Assembly: GCA_007117785.1 (NCBI GenBank)
Contig: SKFV01000040.1
Location: 1 to 5,226, forward strand
DNA from: Pseudomonas sp.
Lineage (GTDB): Bacteria; Pseudomonadota; Gammaproteobacteria; Pseudomonadales; Pseudomonadaceae
Length of the DNA: 5,226 nt
Direction: 5' to 3'
Under the pieces are notes generated by a model. It saw only the letters and a program-made list of their open reading frames with translations. It had not been told where the DNA came from and did not search any database. Below, piece after piece: positions 1 through 5,226 of the stretch (position 1 is its first letter; each line of letters starts with the position of its first letter). The position numbers were made by a program, and so were the translations under genes.

Positions 1-2480
1 CCATGGGGCGGTTTTTCGCTTATCTGCTGTTGTTCATGGCCGCCATGCTCGGGGTGGTCCTGTCCGAGAACCTGTTGTTGCTGATCTTTTTTTGGGAGCT
101 GACTAGCCTGTCTTCCTTCCTGTTGATCGGCTACTGGTCACACAGCAGTGACGCGCGCAAGGGTGCACGCATGGCGCTGGTGGTCACCGGCGGCGGCGGA
201 CTTGCATTGCTGGCGGGGGTGCTGCTGCTGGGGCAGATAGTCGGCAGCTATCAGTTGACCGATGTCCTCGCCGCTGGTGATCAGATTCGGGCGCATGCAC
301 TCTACCCACTGACGCTGATTCTCGTGCTGCTGGGTGTTTTCAGCAAGTCAGCGCAATTCCCGCTTCATTTCTGGTTGCCCCATGCGATGGCGGCACCCAC
401 GCCGGTATCGGCGTATCTGCACTCAGCCACTATGGTCAAGGCTGGCGTATTTCTGCTGGCACGCTTTTACCCGGCGCTGGCCGACACCCAGTTGTGGTTT
501 GTACTGGTCAGTACGGTAGGTTTGCTGACCTTGCTGGTCGGGGCCATTACGGCACTGTACAAACATGACCTCAAGGGGCTGCTGGCCTACTCGACCATCA
601 GCCATCTGGGGCTGATAACCCTGCTGTTCGGCCTGGATACCCGTCTGGCCGTAGCCGCGGCTCTCTTCCATATCATCAACCATGCGACCTTCAAGGCGGC
701 CCTGTTCATGCTCGCCGGTATCATTGACCACGAGACCGGCACGCGGGATATCCGCCGCCTCAATGGGCTCTGGCACTTTATGCCGCATACCGCGGTACTG
801 ACTATGTTGGCCGCGGCGGCCATGGCAGGTTTACCGCTATTGAATGGTTTCTTGAGCAAGGAAATGCTGTTTGCCGAGGTACTGGTACAGCAGCAGTGGG
901 GTCGTTGGAGTGCTTTACTGCCGGTACTGGTTCTGCTGGGCGCAGCATTTTCCGTGGCCTATTCGTTGCGTCTGGTGCATGCGGTATTCTTTGATGGTAA
1001 AGCGGTTAATGTGCCGCGTTATCCCCCTCACGAGCCGCCAGCAGGTATGCGTCTGCCAGTGCAGCTGCTGGTTCTGCTGTGTGTGTTGGTCGGTATACTG
1101 CCGGCACTGTTGATTACTGCGCTGTTGCAGTCTGCGGTGACGACCACGCTGGGGCACAGTATTGAGTTGCCGGTGTTGGCAATCTGGCACGGTTTCAATC
1201 TGCCTTTGCTGTTCAGTGCACTCGCTGTGCTGGGTGGAGGGCTGATCTATCTGCTGCGCAAGCCACAATTTCGTGCGCTGGCGCGATTACCGAACTGGGA
1301 TGCCAAGCTGGTCTTCGAGGCAGAGGTACAGCGTCTGGTCAATCTTGCCTCCCGCCTGTTGCTGCGGCTGGAGAATGGTTCCTTGCAGCGCTATATGGCC
1401 CTGCTGCTGTTCGTTGCGATTGCCGGTGCGGGCTACTGGGTGCTGAATATGCAGCAGTGGCGGGGGCCGCTGGCCCTGGGCAGCGTCGATGGCGTGACAG
1501 CAGTGGCGGCGGTCATTCTCATCGTGGCCAGCCTGGCTACGGTGCGCTGGCATCACCAGCGTCTGATTTCGCTGATCATGCTCAGTGTGGTTGGTTTGCT
1601 GGTCGCGTTGGCATTTGCCCGCTTCTCCGCGCCGGATCTGGCGTTGACCCAGCTATCGGTCGAAATGGTCACGGTCTTGCTGCTGATGCTGGCGCTGTTT
1701 TTCCTGCCGCGCTATACGCCGCAAGAATCGAGCAACCTGCGCCGCTGGCGCGATCTGGCCCTGGCCGGCATGGCGGGGTTGCTGGTGGCCGGCCTGAGTT
1801 TCGCCATGCTGACCCGGCCCCAGGACAGCATTGCCGGCTTCTTCGTCGCCAATAGCCTGATCGGTGGCGGTGGTACCAATGTGGTCAACGTGATTCTGGT
1901 TGATTTCCGTGGCTTCGATACGCTGGGCGAGATCAGTGTGCTGGCGATTGCCGGTGTGGGTATCTATGCACTGATTGATGGCTTGCGCCTGCATGTACCC
2001 ACCACCGATCCGCTGGGCCGCCCATGGGCGCGTGAGGCCCATCCGCTGATGTTGATCAACCTGTCGCGGGTGATGCTGCCGCTGGCATTGCTGGTTTCGG
2101 CCTATATTTTTCTGCGCGGTCACAACCTGCCGGGTGGTGGCTTTATCGCCGGTCTGATTACTGCGATTGCGTTGATCCTGCAGTATGTATCCAGTGGTGA
2201 GGGGTGGACGCGAGAGCGCTTGCGGGTCAATTATCATGCCCTGGCGGCAGCGGGTGTGTTGATCGCGGGGCTCACCGGGGTTGCCAGCTGGCTGTTTGGC
2301 TATCCCTTCCTGACCTCAACCTTTACCCATGTGGACATTCCCTTGATCGGTGATATCGAGCTGGCCAGCGCGCTGGTATTTGACCTGGGTGTCTATCTGA
2401 CCGTGGTCGGGGCGACCCTGCTGATTCTGGCCAACCTGGGCAAGCTGACCAAGGTGCGTGATACCGGGGAGGGCGTCTGA
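1..2480 (+). CDS. mrpA: Na+(K+)/H+ antiporter subunit A with fused subunit B, 5'-truncated by window
   Basis: Large inner-membrane subunit of the Mrp/Pha cation/proton antiporter. The frame is open to the left edge, so the Met at base 3 is internal. It lies just before the TM5 glutamate, and the MrpA ion-path residues I recall for Bacillus (Glu140, Lys223, His230, Lys299) all match here with a constant offset of 108 (E32, K115, H122, K191), so about 108 residues are missing. Residues 1 to about 430 are the NuoL-like proton-translocating domain (FWELTSLSSFLLIG at 30-43, SKSAQFPLHFWLP at 114-126, HIINHATFKA at 223-232, NGFLSKE at 281-287). A linker carrying NGSLQRY (458-464) follows. Next comes a NuoJ-like region (PDLALTQLSVE, 544-554; DFRGFDTLGE, 634-643), then an MnhB domain from about 683. 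The stop shares one base with the mrpC start. The A-B fusion marks group 2 Mrp. Family assignment is very secure; whether it prefers Na+ or K+ cannot be read from the sequence. Confidence 0.97.
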   Translation, partial: MGRFFAYLLLFMAAMLGVVLSENLLLLIFFWELTSLSSFLLIGYWSHSSDARKGARMALVVTGGGGLALLAGVLLLGQIVGSYQLTDVLAAGDQIRAHALYPLTLILVLLGVFSKSAQFPLHFWLPHAMAAPTPVSAYLHSATMVKAGVFLLARFYPALADTQLWFVLVSTVGLLTLLVGAITALYKHDLKGLLAYSTISHLGLITLLFGLDTRLAVAAALFHIINHATFKAALFMLAGIIDHETGTRDIRRLNGLWHFMPHTAVLTMLAAAAMAGLPLLNGFLSKEMLFAEVLVQQQWGRWSALLPVLVLLGAAFSVAYSLRLVHAVFFDGKAVNVPRYPPHEPPAGMRLPVQLLVLLCVLVGILPALLITALLQSAVTTTLGHSIELPVLAIWHGFNLPLLFSALAVLGGGLIYLLRKPQFRALARLPNWDAKLVFEAEVQRLVNLASRLLLRLENGSLQRYMALLLFVAIAGAGYWVLNMQQWRGPLALGSVDGVTAVAAVILIVASLATVRWHHQRLISLIMLSVVGLLVALAFARFSAPDLALTQLSVEMVTVLLLMLALFFLPRYTPQESSNLRRWRDLALAGMAGLLVAGLSFAMLTRPQDSIAGFFVANSLIGGGGTNVVNVILVDFRGFDTLGEISVLAIAGVGIYALIDGLRLHVPTTDPLGRPWAREAHPLMLINLSRVMLPLALLVSAYIFLRGHNLPGGGFIAGLITAIALILQYVSSGEGWTRERLRVNYHALAAAGVLIAGLTGVASWLFGYPFLTSTFTHVDIPLIGDIELASALVFDLGVYLTVVGATLLILANLGKLTKVRDTGEGV
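2049..2477 (+). other. MrpB (MnhB) domain fused to the C-terminus of MrpA
   Basis: Residues about 683-825 of the window's MrpA form a domain that is a separate protein of about 140 residues, MrpB, in seven-gene group 1 operons such as those of Bacillus and Staphylococcus. The signature is FLRGHNLPGGGFIAGL at about 703-718, followed by a hydrophobic helix. Two more hydrophobic stretches lie at about 746-768 and 788-812. A polar loop between them (TSTFTHVDIPLIGDIE) is typical of the family. No stop or frameshift interrupts the join, and no separate mrpB lies between mrpA and mrpC. The boundary given is approximate and was placed at an internal Met; this is a domain call, not a separate gene. 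Confidence 0.88.
2468..2473 (+). promoter_or_regulatory. Ribosome binding site for mrpC
   Basis: GGAGGG lies six bases before the ATG at 2480, inside the last codons of mrpA. It supports the TGATG overlap start, where the A of the mrpA stop codon is the first base of the mrpC start. Confidence 0.75.
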
Positions 2481-2809
2481 TGGCCTTGTTGTATGCCCTG
2501 ACACTGGGCGTTCTGACCAGCTGCGGCGTTTATCTGATTCTGCGCGCGCGGACCTTTCCGGTAGTTGTCGGGCTGACCTTGCTGGGCTATGCGGTCAATT
2601 TGTTTTTATTTGCCAGTGGTCGCTTGTATACCGGTTTGCCGGCAGTGCTCGGGCGTGGCGCCGAGGTGGCTGACCCTTTGCCCCAGGCGTTGGTATTGAC
2701 AGCTATTGTGATCGGTTTCGCCATGACCGCCTTTGCCCTGGTGCTGGCCTTGCGCGCCCTGGGTGAGCTGGACTCCGACCATGTCGATGGCCGGAGGGAT
2801 CAGGGATGA
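2480..2809 (+). CDS. mrpC: Na+/H+ antiporter subunit C (NuoK-like)
   Basis: Small inner-membrane subunit of 109 residues, close to the usual MrpC length of about 110-115, and homologous to NuoK of complex I. Three membrane helices are visible: about 3-22, 28-47 (VVVGLTLLGYAVNLFLF) and 68-92. The third is preceded by the MrpC hallmark DPLPQALVLTAIVIGF at 65-80. The helices lack the two membrane glutamates that NuoK uses; as far as I recall that holds for MrpC generally, so it is not a defect. The tail from about 95 is short, polar and probably cytoplasmic. The start is supported by GGAGGG six bases upstream and by the one-base overlap with mrpA. The stop overlaps the mrpD start in an ATGA. In the complex MrpC is thought to sit between the antiporter-like subunits, helping to link them. 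Confidence 0.96.
   Translation: MALLYALTLGVLTSCGVYLILRARTFPVVVGLTLLGYAVNLFLFASGRLYTGLPAVLGRGAEVADPLPQALVLTAIVIGFAMTAFALVLALRALGELDSDHVDGRRDQG
2793..2798 (+). promoter_or_regulatory. Ribosome binding site for mrpD
   Basis: GGAGGG within the 3' end of mrpC, seven bases before the ATG at 2806. It fixes the mrpD start at the ATGA overlap rather than at a later Met. Confidence 0.75.
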
Positions 2810-4326
2810 GTCATTTGCCGGTACTGCCAATCCTGCTACCGATGTTTGCCGGCGCGCTCTTGCTGCTGCTGGCCCGCCTGTCGATGCCGCATAAACGCAG
2901 CCTGTCGCTGCTGGCAACCCTGCTGCAATTGCCACTGGCTGTAGCGCTGCTGCTGGCGGCGGAGCAGGGAATCAGTGTCTATGCTCTGGGCAACTGGGCA
3001 CCACCCTATGGCATTGTACTGGTGGTTGATCGGCTGTCGGCCCTGATGTTGCTGCTCAGTGCGGTATTGGCGCTGCCTGTGGTGCTTTATGCCAGCCGTG
3101 GCGATGATGCCCTGGGGCCGAACTTTCATGCCCTGTTCCAGTTTCAGTTGATGGGGATCAATGGTGCGTTTCTGACCGGCGACTTGTTCAATCTCTTTGT
3201 GTTTTTCGAGATTCTGCTGATCGCTTCCTATGCCCTGCTGGTCCATGGGCCGGGCGGTGCGCGGGTGCGTGCCGGTTTGCACTACGTTTTGCTGAATCTG
3301 GTTGGGTCGGCATTGTTCCTGCTTGCCCTGGGAACGCTCTATGGTGTGACCGGCACCCTGAATATGGCCGATATGGCTTTGCGCGTCGCCCTGTTGGATA
3401 CCGACGAGCTCTACCTGGCCGGAGCCGCCGGGATGCTGCTGCTGGTAGTCTTCTCGCTGAAGGCGGCGCTGTTTCCACTCTATTTCTGGTTGCCGCGCGC
3501 CTATGCCAGTGCCTCAGCACCCGTAGCAGCCTTGTTCGCCATCATGACCAAGGTAGGTATTTACGCGATCATCCGCGTATTTACCCTGATCTTTGCAGAG
3601 ACCGCCGGGCCCCTGGCGGGCATGGCGCAGGCAGTGCTTTGGCCCCTTGCCTTGTTGACCTTGGTGCTGGGCGCGCTGGGTGCGCTGGCAGCGAGTTCGT
3701 TGCCGGGTATTCTGGCCTATCTGGTGGTGTTATCTGTGGGCGTGTTGTTGGCAGGGGTTGCCATTGGCAGTGAGGTGGCCTTGCAGGCTGTTTTGTATTA
3801 TCTGTTGCAATCAACCTGGGTGGCGGCGGGGTTGTTTCTGTTTGCCGGCTTGCTTGCCCGCGCCCGTGGCCCCAGGTTCTCAGCCCGCTTGGTGGCAGGA
3901 CCACCCGTGGCACAGCGCATGTTATTGGGTTCGGTATTTTTCCTTGGTGCAATTGCTATCGCCGGTCTGCCTCCCTTGTCCGGTTTTATCGGCAAGGTGC
4001 TGTTATTGCAGTCAGCGGGCACCGGTTGGGCCGCGGCTTGCTTGTATGTAGTTCTGTTAAGTAGCAGTCTGCTGGTGATCATCGCCTTGAGCCGGGCTGG
4101 CAGCACTTTGTTTTGGCGCCAGGCCGGCGAGATGGAAGCCAGTGGTGAACCGCTTGATCATTGGCGTTTGCTGGCCTGCCTGCTATTACTGGCCAGCAGT
4201 GTGCTGCTGGTTATTCTGGCAGCACCCGTGTTGGACTATCTGTTGGCAGCGGTCGAGCAATTGGCTAATCCCATGGGTTACATCGATGCGGTACTGTCAA
4301 CCACACCCTTTGGGGGCACGCCATGA
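2806..4326 (+). CDS. mrpD: Na+/H+ antiporter subunit D (NuoM/NuoN-like)
   Basis: Second antiporter-like subunit, 506 residues, full length for MrpD (about 490-550) and rich in hydrophobic helices. It belongs to the proton-conducting transporter family with NuoL/M/N and MrpA. Landmarks in order: VLVVDRLSALMLLL (71-84), GAFLTGDLFNLFVFFE with the TM5 glutamate E135, the TM7 motif SLKAALFPLYFWLP with K219, SASAPVAALFAIMTKVGIY with K249, and GLPPLSGFIGK with K397. E135 corresponds to the essential MrpD Glu137 of Bacillus as I recall it. Unlike MrpA, the segments around 297-312 and 331-345 carry no Lys or His (K191 and K231 of MrpA align with P300 and A340). I believe group 2 MrpD proteins commonly share this, but cannot confirm it here. 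It overlaps mrpC and mrpE by four bases (ATGA) at each end. Proposed role: with MrpA, one of the H+ or cation channels of the complex. Confidence 0.97.
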   Translation: MSHLPVLPILLPMFAGALLLLLARLSMPHKRSLSLLATLLQLPLAVALLLAAEQGISVYALGNWAPPYGIVLVVDRLSALMLLLSAVLALPVVLYASRGDDALGPNFHALFQFQLMGINGAFLTGDLFNLFVFFEILLIASYALLVHGPGGARVRAGLHYVLLNLVGSALFLLALGTLYGVTGTLNMADMALRVALLDTDELYLAGAAGMLLLVVFSLKAALFPLYFWLPRAYASASAPVAALFAIMTKVGIYAIIRVFTLIFAETAGPLAGMAQAVLWPLALLTLVLGALGALAASSLPGILAYLVVLSVGVLLAGVAIGSEVALQAVLYYLLQSTWVAAGLFLFAGLLARARGPRFSARLVAGPPVAQRMLLGSVFFLGAIAIAGLPPLSGFIGKVLLLQSAGTGWAAACLYVVLLSSSLLVIIALSRAGSTLFWRQAGEMEASGEPLDHWRLLACLLLLASSVLLVILAAPVLDYLLAAVEQLANPMGYIDAVLSTTPFGGTP

Positions 4327-4829
4327 GCCAGCGTATAACCGGGTTACCGCAACCGTGGCTGAGCCTGTTCATGCTGTTGATCTGGCTGTTGCTGGTCAAT
4401 GACCTGTCCTTTGCCAGCCTGCTGATGGGGGCCCTGCTGGGGTGGTTGATTCCACTGGCTACGCATCGCTTCTGGCCAGATCCGCCACGCTTGCGCCATC
4501 CCTATGTGCTCTTGCGCTTTGTGTTGCGGGTACTGGGCGATATCGTTCAGGCCAATTTCCAGATGGCACGTTTGATTCTGGGTCGCAGTAGTGACTTGCA
4601 ACCGGCGTTTATCGAATACCCGTTGGATGTACGGCATGATTTCACCATCAGCTTGCTGGCCAGTACCATTTCGCTGACGCCGGGTACGGTATCGGCAGAT
4701 ATTGATCGTGAGCGGCATCTGTTGCTGATTCATGCGTTCAATGTGGTGGATGAGCAAGCGCTGATTGATACCATCAAAATCCGCTACGAACGACCTTTGC
4801 AGGAGGTATTCGAATGCTCGATTACGTGA
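4323..4829 (+). CDS. mrpE: Na+/H+ antiporter subunit E
   Basis: MNHE-family subunit of 168 residues, normal for MrpE (about 158-170). The N-terminal half holds hydrophobic helices at about 12-25 (LSLFMLLIWLLLVN) and 30-46, with a further one at about 61-78 (VLLRFVLRVLGDIV). The C-terminal half, from about 90, is a soluble and probably cytoplasmic domain with the family signature STISLTPGTVSADI at 114-127 (T119-P120-G121-T122), then a strand-like LLLIHAF and the closing ERPLQEVFE. The start is the ATG of an ATGA overlap with mrpD. The bases before it offer only a G run (4312-4316) and no clear GGAGG, so expression probably depends on coupling to mrpD translation. The 3' end contains the ribosome binding site and start of mrpF. 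MrpE is needed for full antiport in several studied Mrp systems; its exact mechanistic role is less defined than that of MrpA or MrpD. Confidence 0.96.
   Translation: MSQRITGLPQPWLSLFMLLIWLLLVNDLSFASLLMGALLGWLIPLATHRFWPDPPRLRHPYVLLRFVLRVLGDIVQANFQMARLILGRSSDLQPAFIEYPLDVRHDFTISLLASTISLTPGTVSADIDRERHLLLIHAFNVVDEQALIDTIKIRYERPLQEVFECSIT
4801..4806 (+). promoter_or_regulatory. Ribosome binding site for mrpF
   Basis: AGGAGG, a perfect Shine-Dalgarno core, sits inside the mrpE coding region seven bases before the ATG at 4814. It decides the mrpF start and explains the 16-base overlap between the two genes. Confidence 0.85.
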
Positions 4830-5083
4830 TTCTGTTGTGTCTGGGCATCATGTCCGTGGCGATTCTGCTGACCGTATTACGCTTGCTGCGGGGGCCAGAC
4901 TTGCCGGATCGCATTTTGGCGCTGGATACCCTGTACATCAACGCTATTGCCCTGATCATGCTGCTGGGCATGTATCTGGCCTCAGACCTGTTCTTTGAAG
5001 CCGCATTGCTGATTGCGGTCATGGGTTTTGTGGGCACTGTGGCGGTAGCCAAGCATTTACTGCGCGGCGATATCATTGAATAG
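4814..5083 (+). CDS. mrpF: Na+/H+ antiporter subunit F
   Basis: Small membrane subunit of 89 residues, typical for MrpF/PhaF (about 85-95). Three membrane helices are visible: about 4-25, 35-55 and 60-82. The family motif between helices 1 and 2 is LRGPDLPDRILALDT (25-39), with conserved P28, D32, R33 and D38, followed by YINAIALIMLLGMYL. The third helix reads EAALLIAVMGFVGTVAVAK, ending with the short polar tail LLRGDIIE. The start is supported by a perfect AGGAGG seven bases upstream, within mrpE. It overlaps mrpE by 16 bases in another frame. It is followed after 11 bases by mrpG, whose ribosome binding site begins at the last base of the TAG stop. MrpF is an obligatory partner in the Mrp complex, contacting the MrpB/C/E/G part; it has no known activity on its own here. 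Confidence 0.96.
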   Translation: MLDYVILLCLGIMSVAILLTVLRLLRGPDLPDRILALDTLYINAIALIMLLGMYLASDLFFEAALLIAVMGFVGTVAVAKHLLRGDIIE

Positions 5084-5088
5084 GAGAG
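5083..5088 (+). promoter_or_regulatory. Ribosome binding site for mrpG
   Basis: GGAGAG beginning with the last base of the mrpF TAG stop, six bases before the ATG at 5095. Its placement in the 11-base gap supports the mrpG start. Confidence 0.75.
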
Positions 5089-5094
5089 CGGCAG

Positions 5095-5226
5095 ATGGCA
5101 TTTGATTGGGTCGAGGCGGTAGTTGCTGCACTGCTCTTGCTGGGTAGCCTGTTTGCACTGATCGGTGCGATCGGGTTGTTCAAACTGCCTGATTTTTACA
5201 TGCGCCTGCACGGGCCGACCAAGGCC
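5095..5226 (+). CDS. mrpG: Na+/H+ antiporter subunit G, 3'-truncated by window
   Basis: The first 44 codons of MrpG (family length about 100-125), running open off the right edge. The visible protein starts MAFDWVEAVVAALLLLGSLF and has one hydrophobic helix at about 7-30. It then carries the strongly conserved MrpG motif GLFKLPDFYMRLHGPTKA (27-44). In full-length relatives two more helices follow. The start is supported by GGAGAG six bases upstream and by the close spacing behind mrpF. The motif is distinctive, so the family call is firm although only about a third of the protein is seen. MrpG is the last subunit of the canonical six-gene set, so the operon is probably complete beyond this edge; nothing can be said about genes further downstream. 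Confidence 0.94.
   Translation, partial: MAFDWVEAVVAALLLLGSLFALIGAIGLFKLPDFYMRLHGPTKA

Noticed and set aside
3..5. ATG at base 3 as the true start of mrpA
   Set aside because: The frame is open to the edge, the encoded sequence begins just before the TM5 glutamate motif, and about 108 N-terminal residues of the family are missing. It is an internal Met.
87..93. Run of seven T as a frameshift or phase-variation site
   Set aside because: It encodes the conserved Phe-Phe-Trp just before the TM5 glutamate, the reading frame is intact, and seven bases is short for phase variation.
1457..1855. 132-codon plus-strand frame inside mrpA in another phase
   Set aside because: Gly/Ala/Arg-rich shadow of a moderately GC-rich gene with no family motif. 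The mrpA frame across it encodes the conserved NuoJ-like region.
1653..2237. 194-codon open frame on the minus strand opposite mrpA
   Set aside because: Its translation is very rich in Gln, His, Arg and Thr with no recognisable motif, which is what the complement of Leu/Val/Ile-rich membrane-protein codons produces. Other minus-strand frames (for example 2836-3282 and 4344-4757) have the same character.
5084..5094. mrpF-mrpG gap as a site for a terminator or internal promoter
   Set aside because: Eleven bases is too short, and the gap is largely taken up by the ribosome binding site of mrpG.
1..5226. Respiratory complex I (nuo) or membrane-bound hydrogenase operon
   Set aside because: NuoL-, NuoM- and NuoK-like proteins are present, but they are accompanied by MrpB, E, F and G signatures and by no hydrophilic iron-sulfur, flavin or nickel subunit genes. 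The gene order is that of Mrp.

Overview
The window is part of one operon encoding a multisubunit monovalent cation/proton antiporter of the Mrp family (also called Sha, Mnh or Pha). All genes lie on the + strand in the order mrpA(B)-mrpC-mrpD-mrpE-mrpF-mrpG. The first gene is cut by the left edge and the last by the right edge. Nearly every base is coding and there is no intergenic stretch longer than 11 bases. I see no RNA gene, mobile element, CRISPR array, promoter or terminator.

Layout: 1-2480 is a large MrpA whose C-terminus carries a fused MrpB domain. The next genes are mrpC (2480-2809), mrpD (2806-4326), mrpE (4323-4829), mrpF (4814-5083) and the first 44 codons of mrpG (from 5095). 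The first four junctions overlap by 1, 4, 4 and 16 bases, and the last gap is 11 bases. This packing points to one transcript and translational coupling, as expected for subunits of one membrane complex. Any promoter should lie upstream of the window.

The A-B fusion and the absence of a separate mrpB make this a group 2 (Pha/Sha-type, six-gene) operon, the form typical of Proteobacteria. By eye the base composition is moderately GC-rich (roughly high fifties percent), with frequent CTG/TTG leucine codons and strong GGAGG-like ribosome binding sites. This fits a gammaproteobacterium such as a Pseudomonas/Halopseudomonas-like organism, but the assignment is an inference and not proven.

How the genes work together, from family knowledge: MrpA and MrpD are homologues of the proton-pumping subunits NuoL/NuoM/NuoN of respiratory complex I, MrpC resembles NuoK, and the MrpA C-terminal region resembles NuoJ. 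MrpB, E, F and G are small membrane subunits unique to Mrp and its relatives. Together they exchange cytoplasmic Na+ (or K+ in some Pha systems) for external H+, supporting pH homeostasis and salt tolerance. The ion-path residues are readable in MrpA (Glu32, Lys115, Lys191 and others in window numbering). MrpD keeps its Glu/Lys pair but lacks several charged residues present in MrpA. I found no evidence of an undescribed system; this is a well-known complex in apparently intact form.
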